The notes under the pieces: generated by a model | The model's input: only the letters and a program-made list of their open reading frames with translations | Databases searched by the model: none | What the model was told of the DNA's origin: nothing | Shown here: piece after piece, positions 37,670 to 47,069 of the stretch | Numbering within the stretch: the stretch's first letter is position 1 | Layout: each line of letters begins with the position of its first letter | Assembly (NCBI RefSeq): GCF_008831075.1 | Contig: NZ_WBJX01000004.1 | Span: forward strand, 124,001 to 188,000 | DNA length: 64,000 nt | Origin: Pseudoclavibacter terrae | GTDB lineage: Bacteria; Actinomycetota; Actinomycetes; Actinomycetales; Microbacteriaceae | Direction of reading: 5' to 3' | Program-made: the position numbers and the translations under genes

Positions 37670-40648
37670 TCAGTAGCCGCCGTCTTCAGGTGGTGGTGGT
37701 GCGGAGAAGTCGTCTTCGGGTGGCAGCTCGACCGCTTCGGGCTCGGGCACGATGATGTCTTCGCCGATGAAGCGGGCGCCGAGTCGTTCGCGCACGATCG
37801 CCTCACCGTAGCGCTCGACGCCGGGAATGACGGGCGCGCTCGCGACGCGCTGGGTGCGCTTCGGGGCGGGCGGCACCGCGGGCGCCTGGGCTTCGTCGAC
37901 CGCTGCGGTCTGCGTCGCGACAGGCGCTTCGGCAGGGGCCGAGGCGACGGCGGATGCAGCTGGCGCGGACGCTGCTGACGCCCGCGTCGCGGAGGCCGCA
38001 CCCTGCGCGGTCCCTGCCCCCGGGATCGCGGCGGTCGCCCATCCGGACCCTGGCCCGTCGTCGGGGAGGGACTGTTGGCCGGGGATCTTCGCGACGGTCC
38101 AGTTCAGGCCGCTCGAAGGGCCGGCGGCCGAGGTGGCCTGGGCGGAATGCGCGGCGGGAGCTTCCGCGTTCGCTGCTGGGGTCGCTGCAGCACGCCCACG
38201 CTGTCCGGCCTGTCCGGCCTGCGACCGAGGAGCCGCCGCACCCCCGGACGCTCCCTGCGCGCGGGCCGCGTCGGACTGTCGGCCTCGCGCCGGGTCGGGC
38301 TCCGCGGGGGCTGGCGCTGGCTCGTCGGCGCGGTTGGCCGCCTGGGCGCTGCCTGCCCCGCCCGTCGCTGCCCCGCCAGGGCGCTGCGGCTGGAACTTCA
38401 CCGTGATGCCGAACATCTCGTTGATCGCGGTGCGGAGCACGGCGCTCGGGGAGTCGGTTGCGCCCCGCTCGCCGCGGAACTGGTCGAGCACGGCTCGGGA
38501 CGGCACCTCGAAGACGAGCAGGTCGCCGGCGAGGTCCCGCGGGTGCACGGATTGCGCGACGCTCCAGGCGTGCGTGCCGCCGAGGTCGCGCATGCGCTCG
38601 AGCAGCGTAGGCCAGGCGTCGCGCAGCTGCGCGAAGACGGGGGGTTCAGCGGATGCGCGAGCCGCCGTCGCGTGCGGAGCGGGAGCGGGAGCGGGAGCGG
38701 CGGCTCCGCCGGGCGCAGCCTCTGACGCCGGCGCGGGTGGCGGCGCGGGCGCAGGCGCGACTTCGGACAAAGGCGCCGTTTCCGGCGCCGATGCGACGTC
38801 CGGAGCCGACGCAGGTTCCGGCGCTGGCGTGAGGTCAGGATCCGGAGCGGATCGCGGCGCTGACGAGGTGTCTCGCGCAGTTCCGAGTGCAGCAGCTTCG
38901 ATCTCCGGAGCCGTTTCGGTGCCGGGCGCGGACTCGACGTCCGACGCAGGTGCGCCGCCCGAGACGGAATCTGCGGCGGAGTCTGCGACGGGCGGGGCGG
39001 CGGCCTCGGCGTCGGCGTCGGCCTCGGCCTCGGCGGGAGCGTCGGCCGGCGCGTCGCTGCTGCCCGGAGCGAGGACAACCGGCTCCGGCGCAGCCGGCGC
39101 GGACACGGTCGCAGCCGTCGCCGGCACGGTCGGCTGCGGCGCAGACACGGTCGGCTCCGGCGCAGCCGTTGCCGGCGCAACTCCGGAGCCCGGAGTGGCC
39201 GCGGCCCACGATGCTGCGGCCAGACGTGCGGCGGAGGCGGTGTCCGGCTCTGCCGCTGAGGGGACAGAAGGAGCAGCCGGAGTGACGGGAGGCGCTTGGC
39301 GCTCACTCGGCGCCGAGTCGGCATTCTGCACCGGACGCGGTGCGGACTGGGCCTCGGGCTGTCGCTCCGAGGAGGGCTCCGGCGCTGCCGCGGGAGCGGA
39401 CTCCTGGACAGGCGCAGCAACAGCGGAAGCGGGCAGGGCAGCAGGCGCGGCAACAGCAGGCGCGGCCGCCGCAGCCGCGAGTCGCATCGGGGACGTGCCT
39501 GGCGCATCCGCCACCGCGAGCAGCGTGCCGCTGTCGATGAAGTCAGCGCGCGACGCGACGAGGATGCGCGCGACGAGCAGCTCGAGGTGGAGCTTCGGCG
39601 AGGTGACGCCGCTCATCTCGGTGAGCGTCTCGTTGACGAGGTCGGCGATGCCGGTGAGCGCGGCGGGCGAGAACCGGCCGGCCTGCACGCGCAGGGCCTC
39701 GACCTCATCCGCCCCAAGGCCGCGAAGGACCGCTCCGGCGCCTGGCCCTGTGGCCTTGGCGACGATGAGGTCGCGCAGACGCTCGAGGAGGTCCTCGACG
39801 TAGCGGCGCGGGTCCTGGCCAGACTGGATGACGCGGTCGACGGCAGTGTAGGCCGCGGCCGGATCTGCGTCGGCGAAGGCGTCGATCGACTCGTCGAGCA
39901 GCTCCTGACCCGTGAAGCCCAGCAGCGCAGCGGCGCGCTGGTAGCCGAGGAGGCCCGTCTCGGAGCCGGCGATGATCTGGTCGAGCAGCGAGAGCGTGTC
40001 TCGCGCCGAGCCACCGCCTGCGCGCACGACGAGCGGGAGCACGCCGGGCTCAGCCGTGACGCCCTCGCTCGTGCAGAGCTCTTCGACGTACTCGAGCATG
40101 AGGGCCGGCGGGATGAGCCGGAACGGGTAGTGATGCGTGCGCGAGCGGATCGTGCCGATGACCTTCTCGGGCTCGGTCGTCGCGAACACGAAGCGCACGT
40201 GCTCCGGCGGCTCCTCGACGACCTTGAGCAGGGCGTTGAAGCCGGCCGAGGTCACCATGTGCGCCTCGTCGATGATGAAGATCTTGTAGCGGTCGCGGCT
40301 CGGCGCGAGGATGGCGCGCTCGCGCAGCTCGCGCGCGTCTTCCACGCCTCCGTGGCTGGCCGCGTCGATCTCGAAGACGTCGAGCGACCCCCCGCCATCG
40401 CGCGCCAGCTCGACGCAGCTCTGGCAGACACCGCACGGGGTGTCGGTCGGCCCCTCGGCGCAGTTCAGGCAGCGGGCGAGGATGCGCGCGGAGCTCGTCT
40501 TGCCACAGCCGCGTGGGCCGGAGAAGAGATACGCGTGGTTGACGCGGCCGGTGCGCAGCGCGGTCATGAGGGGTTCGGTGACCTGCGACTGCCCGATCAT
40601 CTCGGCGAAGTTCTCAGGCCGATAGCGGCGGTACAGGGCTGTGGCCAT
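37670..40648 (-). CDS. dnaX: DNA polymerase III subunit gamma/tau with long Ala/Pro linker
   Basis: A 992-residue clamp-loader subunit. The ATPase core spans residues 1-370: TALYRRYRPENFAEMIGQ, Walker A GPRGCGKTSS, a zinc module (CLNCAEG...CGVCQSC), Walker B FIIDEAHM and the sensor region GSARDTLSLLDQ. Residues about 450-800 are a low-complexity Ala/Pro/Ser/Glu linker. A tau-like C-terminal part (FAQLRDAWPTLLERMRDLGG, DLLVFEVPSRAVLDQFRG) follows. The start is the ATG at 40648. The extra upstream frame, to 40876, is terminator DNA. Length is at the upper end for actinobacteria because of the linker. No frameshift signal was identified. Confidence 0.93.
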   Translation of the reverse strand: MATALYRRYRPENFAEMIGQSQVTEPLMTALRTGRVNHAYLFSGPRGCGKTSSARILARCLNCAEGPTDTPCGVCQSCVELARDGGGSLDVFEIDAASHGGVEDARELRERAILAPSRDRYKIFIIDEAHMVTSAGFNALLKVVEEPPEHVRFVFATTEPEKVIGTIRSRTHHYPFRLIPPALMLEYVEELCTSEGVTAEPGVLPLVVRAGGGSARDTLSLLDQIIAGSETGLLGYQRAAALLGFTGQELLDESIDAFADADPAAAYTAVDRVIQSGQDPRRYVEDLLERLRDLIVAKATGPGAGAVLRGLGADEVEALRVQAGRFSPAALTGIADLVNETLTEMSGVTSPKLHLELLVARILVASRADFIDSGTLLAVADAPGTSPMRLAAAAAAPAVAAPAALPASAVAAPVQESAPAAAPEPSSERQPEAQSAPRPVQNADSAPSERQAPPVTPAAPSVPSAAEPDTASAARLAAASWAAATPGSGVAPATAAPEPTVSAPQPTVPATAATVSAPAAPEPVVLAPGSSDAPADAPAEAEADADAEAAAPPVADSAADSVSGGAPASDVESAPGTETAPEIEAAALGTARDTSSAPRSAPDPDLTPAPEPASAPDVASAPETAPLSEVAPAPAPPPAPASEAAPGGAAAPAPAPAPHATAARASAEPPVFAQLRDAWPTLLERMRDLGGTHAWSVAQSVHPRDLAGDLLVFEVPSRAVLDQFRGERGATDSPSAVLRTAINEMFGITVKFQPQRPGGAATGGAGSAQAANRADEPAPAPAEPDPARGRQSDAARAQGASGGAAAPRSQAGQAGQRGRAAATPAANAEAPAAHSAQATSAAGPSSGLNWTVAKIPGQQSLPDDGPGSGWATAAIPGAGTAQGAASATRASAASAPAASAVASAPAEAPVATQTAAVDEAQAPAVPPAPKRTQRVASAPVIPGVERYGEAIVRERLGARFIGEDIIVPEPEAVELPPEDDFSAPPPPEDGGY

Positions 40649-40785
40649 GCGCTCCATCGTAGACGGCACCACCGACATCCGGCGCGGCCCCGGCTTCACC
40701 TGTGGGCGACTCCGATGTCCGCGGCGGCGCAGACACCAGCTCTGCCAGCAACGTGGCCCTGCACAGCGTCCGAAACGGAATCGCC

Positions 40786-40834
40786 GCCAGCCAAGTGGCC
40801 CTTCAGAGGACCCCAGAAGGGCCACTTCGCTGGC
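40786..40834 (-). terminator. Terminator hairpin between ackA and dnaX
   Basis: GCCAG-CC-AAGTGGCCCTTC pairs with GAAGGGCCACTT-CG-CTGGC around an 11-base loop, just after the ackA stop. A third, partial copy of the arm lies at about 40742-40760. Confidence 0.75.
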
Positions 40835-40882
40835 AGCAATCGCTCCGGTGGGACGAGCATGGGCGGCGCGCCCCAACCGGGC

Positions 40883-42070
40883 TCAGGCGATCGCGGCCAG
40901 ACTCTGGCGCGCGATCTCGAGTTCCTCGTTGGTCGGGACGACCAGCACCTCGATGCGCGAGTCGTCGGCCGAGATGCGGCGCGCATCCCGCGATGCCGAC
41001 TCGTTGCGCTCGGGTGAGAGCTTCACGCCCAGCCATTCGAGGCCGTCGAGCACCTCGGCGCGCAGCTTGGCGTCGTTCTCGCCGATGCCCGCCGTGAAGA
41101 CGATCGCGTCGGCGCCGCCGAGCAGCAGCATGTACGCGCCCAGGTAGTGGCGGATGCGGTGCGCGTAGACCGCGAGGCCGAGCTGCGCGCGCTCGTCGCC
41201 GGCGCTGGCCTTCTGGCGCACGTCGCGCATGTCACCGGAGCCCGTGAGCCCCAGGAGTCCCGACTTGCGGTTGAGGAGGTCGTCGAGCTGATCGATCGTG
41301 TATCCGCCGCGGCGCGACAGGTGCACGAGGACGGCGGGGTCGAGGTCGCCGGTGCGGGTTCCCATGACGAGCCCCTCGAGCGGCGTCATGCCCATGCTCG
41401 TCTCGACGGAGCGGCCCCCGTCGACCGCGCACATGCTCGCGCCGTTGCCGATGTGGAGCACGATCGTCTTGAGGCCGGCGAGGTCGCGCCCCAGGAAGCG
41501 GGCGGTCTCCTCGGACACGAACTTGTGGCTCGTGCCGTGCGCTCCGTACTTGCGCACGCGGTGCTCCTTCGCGACCTCCGCATCCAGTGCGTACAGCGAC
41601 GACGCCTCGCTCATGGTCGTGTGGAACGCGGTGTCGAACACCGCGACGTGCGGCGTCTGCGCGAACACGTCGCGCGCGCCCACGATGCCCTCGAGGTTCG
41701 CGGGGTTGTGGAGCGGGGCGAGCGGGATGAGGTCCTCGATGTCCTGCAGCACCTTGCCGTCGATGACGGCCGCGTCGAAGAAGCGACGCCCACCGTGCAC
41801 GACGCGGTGCCCCACGACGACCGGCGGGAACTCGGCGAGGTCCGGCCCGTGCTCCTCGAACCCCTCGAGCATCGCCTCGAAGCCCCGGGTGTGGTCGGGG
41901 ATGTCCGCCTCGCGGGTGATGATCGCTCCCCCGGTCTTGTGGGTGACGCTCGCGACGCCCTCGCCGATGCGCTCCACGAGGCCGGACGCGAGCGTCTCCT
42001 CGCGTTCCATGTCGATGAGCTGGTACTTGAAGGACGACGAGCCGGAGTTGACGACCAGGACGATGCTCAT
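40883..42070 (-). CDS. ackA: Acetate kinase
   Basis: A 395-residue enzyme interconverting acetyl phosphate + ADP and acetate + ATP. N-terminal VLVVNSGSSSFKYQL, then VVGHRVVHGGRRFFDAAVID, FDTAFHTTM, YGAHGTSHKFV, LKTIVLHIGNGASMCA, and GIGENDAKLRAEV near the C-terminus. A GTG two codons earlier is in frame; the ATG at 42070 is preceded by AAAGGG. It follows pta by 54 bases in a pta-ackA operon, the acetate overflow and assimilation route. Confidence 0.95.
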   Translation of the reverse strand: MSIVLVVNSGSSSFKYQLIDMEREETLASGLVERIGEGVASVTHKTGGAIITREADIPDHTRGFEAMLEGFEEHGPDLAEFPPVVVGHRVVHGGRRFFDAAVIDGKVLQDIEDLIPLAPLHNPANLEGIVGARDVFAQTPHVAVFDTAFHTTMSEASSLYALDAEVAKEHRVRKYGAHGTSHKFVSEETARFLGRDLAGLKTIVLHIGNGASMCAVDGGRSVETSMGMTPLEGLVMGTRTGDLDPAVLVHLSRRGGYTIDQLDDLLNRKSGLLGLTGSGDMRDVRQKASAGDERAQLGLAVYAHRIRHYLGAYMLLLGGADAIVFTAGIGENDAKLRAEVLDGLEWLGVKLSPERNESASRDARRISADDSRIEVLVVPTNEELEIARQSLAAIA

Positions 42071-42124
42071 GGGCACCCTTTCTCGAGACCCGCGGGGAGC
42101 GGGAAGAACGTGCGGCTGAGGCCT

Positions 42125-44239
42125 CTACGAGCCTTGCGCCTGGATCGCGGTGATGGCGACGGTGTTGATGATGTCGGAGACGAGCGCGCCGCGGGAGAGG
42201 TCGTTGATGGGCTTGTTGAGCCCCTGCAGGATCGGGCCGATCGCCACGGCGCCGGCGGAGCGCTGCACCGCCTTGTACGTGTTGTTGCCCGTGTTGAGGT
42301 CGGGGAAGATGAAGACCGTCGCACGGCCGGCCACCTGGCTGCCCGGCATCTTCTTGCTCGCGACCGCAGCATCCGTCGCCGCGTCGTACTGGATCGGCCC
42401 CTCGACGAGCAGCTCCGGCATGCGCTCACGCACGATGCCGGTCGCCGTGCGCACCTTGTCGACGTCGGCGCCGGAGCCCGACTCGCCCGTCGAGTAGGAG
42501 AGCATCGCGACGCGAGGCGCGATGTCGAACTGGCTCGCCGTCTCGGCCGAGGAGATCGCGATGTCGGCGAGCTGCTCCGCCGTCGGGTCCGGGTTCACGG
42601 CGCAGTCGCCGTACACGAGGACGCGGTCGGCGAGGGCCATGAGGAACACGCTCGAGACCACGGAGACGCCAGCCTTGGTCTTGACGATCTCGAAGCCGGG
42701 GCGGATGGTGTGCGCGGTCGTGTGGGCCGCACCCGAGACCATCCCGTCCGCGAGGCCCAGGTGCACCATGAGGGTGCCGAAGTAGCTGACGTCGCGCACG
42801 CGCTCGGTCGCGGCCTCGATGGTGACGCCCTTGTGCGAGCGCAGTCTCGCGTACTCATCGGCGAAGCGCGCGACGTAGTCGGGGTTGCTCGTGCTGAGCA
42901 CGTGGGCGGCGGAGATGTCGACGCCGAGCGCGGACGCACGGCCACGCACCTCCGACTCCTCACCAAGGATCGTGATCTCGGCGACCTCGCGGGCCAGCAG
43001 AGAGCCCGCGGCCACGAGGATGCGGTCGTCGCTGCCCTCCGGAAGCACGATGTGCTTGCGGTCCGAGCGTGCACGGTCGAGGAGCGTGTTCTCGAACATG
43101 AGCGGCGTGACGACCAGCGACTGCTTCACGTTGAGGAGCGCCACGACCTCGATGGCCGGGATGTGCTGCTCGAACTTCGCGAGGGCGAGGTCGATCTTGC
43201 GGCGCGAGATTCCCGCGGCCGCGAGTCGGCCGCGCGTCTGCATGATGCGCTGCGCCGTGTCGTAGGTGCCGAAGTTGGTGCGGATGATCGGCACCTCGAC
43301 GTTGAGCCCGTTGATGAGCCGCTCGATGGCCGGCGGGAACTCGAACGGGCCGTTCACGACGATGCCCGTGAGGGACGGGAAGGTCTCCGCGCGCTGCGCG
43401 AGGAGCACGGCGAGCAGCACCTCGGTGCGGTCGGCCGCGATGACGACGACCGCGCCCTCCTTGAGGCGTTCGAGGACGTTCTGCATCGACATGCCCGCGA
43501 GGACGATGCCGAGCACCTCGCGACCGAGCAGCTCGCGGTCGCCGTAGACGAGCTCCCCGCCCACCGCATCCAGCAGCTGCGAGAGCGAGGGGGCCATGAG
43601 CAGCGGCGTCTCGGGGATCGCCCACACGGGCACCTTGTGGCCCAGCTCGCGCAGAGCCCGCTCGGCGACAGCTCGACGCACCTCGTCCGTGGCGTTCTCG
43701 TCGGCGCGGTTGATGGTGATCGCGAGCAGCGTCGCGTGCGCGGCGTCGAGTTCGGGCAGGGTCACCTCGAGCGCCTGCGCGAGCTGCTCCGGGGTGCGCG
43801 GCTGGCCCTTGTCGGCGTCGAGGCCGGTCAGGACGAGAAGGACCGGCGCGCCGAGGTTCGCGGCAACCCTCGCGTTGAAGCCCAGCTCGGCCGGGTTGCC
43901 GACGTCGGTGAAGTCGCTGCCCACGATGACGACCGTGTCGCAGCGGCGCTCGAGGGCGCGGTACCGGGTGACGATGCGGGAGAGCGCCTCATCAGGGTCG
44001 GCGTGCACGTCGTCGTAGGTGACGCCGAAACCGGATTCGTACTCCGGGCCGCGGTTCTGCGGGTCGAGCTGCGAGAGGAGCAGCTCGAGGATGTCGTCGC
44101 GAACTTCGGCGCTCTGCACGATGGGCCTGAACACACCCACGCGCCCGATCGAGCGGCTCAGGGCGTTCACCACTCCGAGCGCGACGGCTGACTTGCCAGA
44201 GTGACCCTCTGATGACGTGATGTAGATGCTTGTCCCCAC
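42125..44239 (-). CDS. pta: Phosphate acetyltransferase, long form
   Basis: A ~704-residue enzyme converting acetyl-CoA + phosphate to acetyl phosphate. The N-terminal P-loop-like domain (SIYITSSEGHSGKSAVALG) and the DRTGG middle domain precede the C-terminal PTA/PTB catalytic domain (MFENTLLDRARSDRKHIVLP to KPINDLSRGALVSDIINTVA). Possible starts are the GTG at 44239 and the TTG at 44248; neither has well-spaced ribosome signals. It begins the pta-ackA operon and is divergent from the SRP RNA gene about 100 bases away. Confidence 0.93.
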   Translation of the reverse strand: MGTSIYITSSEGHSGKSAVALGVVNALSRSIGRVGVFRPIVQSAEVRDDILELLLSQLDPQNRGPEYESGFGVTYDDVHADPDEALSRIVTRYRALERRCDTVVIVGSDFTDVGNPAELGFNARVAANLGAPVLLVLTGLDADKGQPRTPEQLAQALEVTLPELDAAHATLLAITINRADENATDEVRRAVAERALRELGHKVPVWAIPETPLLMAPSLSQLLDAVGGELVYGDRELLGREVLGIVLAGMSMQNVLERLKEGAVVVIAADRTEVLLAVLLAQRAETFPSLTGIVVNGPFEFPPAIERLINGLNVEVPIIRTNFGTYDTAQRIMQTRGRLAAAGISRRKIDLALAKFEQHIPAIEVVALLNVKQSLVVTPLMFENTLLDRARSDRKHIVLPEGSDDRILVAAGSLLAREVAEITILGEESEVRGRASALGVDISAAHVLSTSNPDYVARFADEYARLRSHKGVTIEAATERVRDVSYFGTLMVHLGLADGMVSGAAHTTAHTIRPGFEIVKTKAGVSVVSSVFLMALADRVLVYGDCAVNPDPTAEQLADIAISSAETASQFDIAPRVAMLSYSTGESGSGADVDKVRTATGIVRERMPELLVEGPIQYDAATDAAVASKKMPGSQVAGRATVFIFPDLNTGNNTYKAVQRSAGAVAIGPILQGLNKPINDLSRGALVSDIINTVAITAIQAQGS

Positions 44240-44344
44240 GCCTCGCAATGCTAGTCGGGTGATGAGTCAGCGGGCTGTCGCGATCCTGCCAATTGCGGAT
44301 GCACCGGATTCGCGTCTCGCGCCCATCGCGCTATGATGGTCGAC

Positions 44345-44432
44345 GGCTCCTCGCGTGGCGCCATCCAGGCCAACTCCCCCAGGGCGGAAACGCAGCAAGG
44401 GTAACCGGGCTCTGGCGGGTGCGCGGGGGGTC
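44345..44432 (+). ncRNA. ffs: Signal recognition particle RNA, small (4.5S) type
   Basis: The apical loop AGGGCGGAAACGCAGCAAGG and the partner strand CCGGGCTCTGGCGGGTGCGC match the small SRP RNA of high-GC Gram-positives. The ends pair (GGCTCC...GGGGTC region) with one bulge. A T-rich run (TCTTTTCTTTT) directly follows as terminator. It binds Ffh to target membrane proteins. Its position near dnaX-recR, here separated by pta-ackA, is common in bacteria. Confidence 0.88.
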
Positions 44433-44532
44433 TTTTCTTTTCCCCGCCGAACTCTGCCACTCCCGCGGCCTGGCAGATCGCCCGCGGCGAACGCTGGCCT
44501 CGAACTCAGACTCACCAGCTTGACTGGGCGGC

Positions 44533-45186
44533 ATGAGAATCGCAGTCATCGGTGGAAACGGTCAGATCGCACGCCTTCTTACGACCCAGCTCCTGCAGCG
44601 CGGGCACCGTGTCACGAGCGTCGTCCGAAACCCGGAGCACGTCGACTCCCTCAAGGAGCTCGGCGCGGATCCGGTGATCGCCGACCTCGAGCAGAGCACG
44701 CCAACAGACCTCGCGAAGCAGCTGGGGCACGTGGACGCGGTCGTCTTCGCGGCGGGCGCCGGCCCCAACAGCGGTCCCGAGCGGAAGCTCACGCTCGACC
44801 GTGACGGGGCGATCCTGTCGGCGGATGCGGCGGAGCTCGCCAACATCCGGCGCTTCGTCGTGGTCTCGGCGATGTCGACGGATTCCTTCGATCGCGACTC
44901 CGACGACACGTTCCAGGTGTACCTGCGGGCGAAGAGCGAGGCCGACGCGAACATCCGCGCCCGCAGCGCGAAGCTCGACTGGACCATCGTCCGCCCGGGG
45001 GGACTCACCGACGACGACGCCACTGGCAGCGTCAAGATCGGCGAGCAGGTCGAACGCGGGTCCATCCCCCGCGCCGACGTGGCAGCGGTGATCGCCGCCC
45101 TCCTCGACCGCCACGCCGGCATCCACAAGCAGTTCGAGGTCGTCTCCGGAGACGAAGAGATCGGCGCAGCAGTCAAGAAGCTCTAG
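44533..45186 (+). CDS. NAD(P)-binding SDR-like protein (YwnB/NmrA type)
   Basis: A 217-residue atypical SDR. Cofactor motif RIAVIGGNGQIARLL at residue 2; VVFAAGAGPNSG; FVVVSAMSTDSF; and YLRAKSEADANIR with the Tyr-x-x-x-Lys. The family includes NAD(P)H-flavin or quinone reductases and redox sensors. The start is ATG with weak upstream signals. Substrate unknown. Confidence 0.82.
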   Translation: MRIAVIGGNGQIARLLTTQLLQRGHRVTSVVRNPEHVDSLKELGADPVIADLEQSTPTDLAKQLGHVDAVVFAAGAGPNSGPERKLTLDRDGAILSADAAELANIRRFVVVSAMSTDSFDRDSDDTFQVYLRAKSEADANIRARSAKLDWTIVRPGGLTDDDATGSVKIGEQVERGSIPRADVAAVIAALLDRHAGIHKQFEVVSGDEEIGAAVKKL

Positions 45187-45233
45187 CCGAGGGCCCGCCG
45201 GGCCTCCCTCTCTTGAGCGATTTGGTGCTCGCG

Positions 45234-45263
45234 TTCACGAACGGTCGCGGGAACCGGTATGCT
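45234..45263 (+). promoter_or_regulatory. Promoter of tRNA-Ser
   Basis: TTCACG (45234-45239) and TATGCT (45258-45263) with an 18-base spacer lie about 30 bases before the tRNA. Confidence 0.5.
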
Positions 45264-45292
45264 CTTTCGAGGTGAGCGCCTGGCGCTCCCGT

Positions 45293-45380
45293 GGAGGATT
45301 CGCCTAGTGGCCTATGGCGCACGCTTGGAAAGCGTGTTGGGTGAAAGCCCTCAGGGGTTCGAATCCCCTATCCTCCGCCA
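45293..45380 (+). tRNA. tRNA-Ser (anticodon GGA)
   Basis: A class II tRNA of 88 bases including an encoded CCA. Acceptor GGAGGAT/ATCCTCC, anticodon stem ACGCT/CGTGT region with loop TTGGAAA giving GGA, a long variable arm (GGGTGAAAGCCC), T arm GGGG TTCGAAT CCCC, discriminator G. Confidence 0.95.
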
Positions 45381-45390
45381 TGTGCACGAA

Positions 45391-45420
45391 AGCCCCGACC
45401 AGGGATCCCCGGTCGGGGCT
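45391..45420 (+). terminator. Terminator after tRNA-Ser
   Basis: AGCCCCGACC pairs with GGTCGGGGCT around a 10-base loop, 11 bases after the tRNA. T-run weak. Confidence 0.7.
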
Positions 45421-45612
45421 TCCGTCATTCGCCCACCCTCGTCGACGTGCCGACCACAACTCCGCCCTGCTGGGCGCCGGCGGGCGCAAACACGTGGAAA
45501 ACACACGCTCGTGGCTCGAGGAAGCTGCACTTCCCGCATGTCTGTGGTGAGCCGGCGCATGCAGAGCAGAGCCGAGCGGATGCGGGCGAGCGGATGCGGG
45601 CGAGCGCACGAA

Positions 45613-45642
45613 AGAGGGCGCCACCCGAAGGTGACGCCCTCT
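45613..45642 (-). terminator. Terminator of the surface-protein gene (45663-46802)
   Basis: AGAGGGCG-C-CACC pairs with GGTG-A-CGCCCTCT around a short loop. On the minus strand it is followed by TTTC. It lies about 20 bases after the stop. Confidence 0.75.
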
Positions 45643-45662
45643 CAGCGCAACTCGATGAGGCG

Positions 45663-46802
45663 CTAGGCCTTCTTGGCTGCCAAACGGCGAGCGACGAGCA
45701 CGCCGGCGCCGGTCGCGAGCGCGAGGAGGCCGATGCCAGCTGCACCGAAGACGTCCTCGGCGCCCGTGGTGGCGAGCTCAGGGGTCTTGTGGCCCGTGTT
45801 CGTGCCACCGTTGCCCGCGGGAGCCGCGGTCGACGTGGGCGCCGTCGTGGTGCCAGGCGTCGCCTCGGCGATCAGGAACGTGAACGTTGCGGACAGGCCG
45901 CTCGACTGCGAGAGCGTCACCGTGTACTCACCGACGGGCAGCGGGGCACCCGACTGGTTGATGAGGACGCCCGGGTAGGTGCCGTCCTCGGCGACGACGG
46001 AGTCGTCGGTCGGGTCGACCGTGACCGAGGAGCCGTCCGGGTAGACCACGGTGATGTCGAGCGCGAGGCCAGGCGTGAAGTTCTGCGCCGTGTACGTGAT
46101 GTTCTCCGTGGGGAGGAAGCTGTCCGCGTTCGCGTAGGCGACAGGGGCTTCGACCGTCGGGGTCGGCTCAGCGGTCGGCGTGGGCGTTCCCGTGGACACA
46201 GCCGCGACGTTGAAGCCGAACGTGACGACGTTCTGTGCGGGAGCGCCAGCCGCGTCGACGTAGTCCTGGGTGACGGTCACCGAGTAGTCGCCCTCGTCGA
46301 AGAGCGCCGTGTTGGTGATCTCGCCGGCGTAGGAGCCGTCTTCTCCGACGTTCCAGCTGTTGCCGGCGCCCGCGGGCACCGCCTGTGCGGTTCCGTCGGG
46401 GAACGTGAGCGTGATGCTCGAAAGCGGAGCCTCGGGCGCGAGGCCCGTGAGGACGTAGGTGATGCCCTCGTCCGGCGTGAAGCTCGGCTTCGTCGCCGCG
46501 CCCGCAGCGGCCGGAGCCTCTGCCGTCTCGGTGGGCTCGGCCGGCGCCGACTCGTCGGGGGTCGACGTCGGCGTCGACTCCTCGGTCGGGGGCGTCGTGG
46601 CCGGGGCCGACTCGGTGGGAGTCGTCGTCTCGGTCGGCGTCGCCGACTCGGTGGCGGCCGGCGTCTCGGCGGGCGTTGCTGGCGGCGTGGTGGTCGCTGC
46701 AAAAGCGGGTGCAGCGGTCAGCACGGCGCCGCTGGCGAGCACACCGAAGGCGATCGTGAGGGCGGATGCGCGCTTGCGCGACGAAGAGAATGAGGAAGCC
46801 AT
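45663..46802 (-). CDS. Sortase-anchored surface protein, LATTG signal (paralog A)
   Basis: A 379-residue exported protein. The Sec signal peptide is residues 1-35 (ending APAFA). A Thr/Pro/Ser/Glu-rich linker follows (residues 36-95). Then come two similar Ig-like beta modules, one around FTPDEGITYVLTGLAP and one around PTENITYTAQNFTPG, each followed by EGDYSVTVTQ/VGEYTVTLSQ. The C-terminus has the sorting signal LATTG, then AEDVFGAAGIGLLAL, a hydrophobic helix and the basic tail RRLAAKKA. LAxTG is the signal of class E sortases in high-GC Gram-positives. A paralog with the same end lies at 47070-48419. Binding partner unknown. Confidence 0.85.
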   Translation of the reverse strand: MASSFSSSRKRASALTIAFGVLASGAVLTAAPAFAATTTPPATPAETPAATESATPTETTTPTESAPATTPPTEESTPTSTPDESAPAEPTETAEAPAAAGAATKPSFTPDEGITYVLTGLAPEAPLSSITLTFPDGTAQAVPAGAGNSWNVGEDGSYAGEITNTALFDEGDYSVTVTQDYVDAAGAPAQNVVTFGFNVAAVSTGTPTPTAEPTPTVEAPVAYANADSFLPTENITYTAQNFTPGLALDITVVYPDGSSVTVDPTDDSVVAEDGTYPGVLINQSGAPLPVGEYTVTLSQSSGLSATFTFLIAEATPGTTTAPTSTAAPAGNGGTNTGHKTPELATTGAEDVFGAAGIGLLALATGAGVLVARRLAAKKA

Positions 46803-47007
46803 AACCCAAGACTGGCCTGACTCACAGGTGATGTCCAGAAGGCTTCAGACGATTTCGGTGGGTTCCGCCCGGATTTCGAGTGCCGCATTCGGGACAAACC
46901 CCAGATGAACGCCACTTTCTTCGACCATTGGTTGACCGCTTTTGAACGTGGGGACTTCTTCCCACTTGATTGAAAAATCATGGGAGATCACCCCCGCCGT
47001 AACGCAC

Positions 47008-47044
47008 GAGCGGGGCTGGACACCGTATGGTGCCAGCCCCGCTC
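47008..47044 (-). terminator. Terminator of surface-protein gene paralog B
   Basis: A long stem, GAGCGGGGCTGG with its exact complement plus inner CACC/GGTG pairing, lies about 25 bases after the stop codon. Confidence 0.8.
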
Positions 47045-47069
47045 AGCGTCAGTGCAGGTCGTGCGGTCG

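Noticed and set aside
39296-41017. 573-codon frame opposite dnaX
   Set aside because: Crosses the ackA terminator and the dnaX start; no domain.
41147-44191. Very long plus-strand open frame opposite pta and ackA
   Set aside because: Arg/Glu/His-rich composition with no domain; it is the antisense shadow of two well-identified genes, as expected at this GC content.
45304-45624. Short minus-strand frame over tRNA-Ser containing EDRGFEPLRAF
   Set aside because: This string is a common artefact of translating tRNA genes backwards.
45447-46793. Plus-strand frame opposite surface protein A
   Set aside because: Low-complexity Arg/Gly product; the minus-strand gene has signal peptide, modules and sorting signal.
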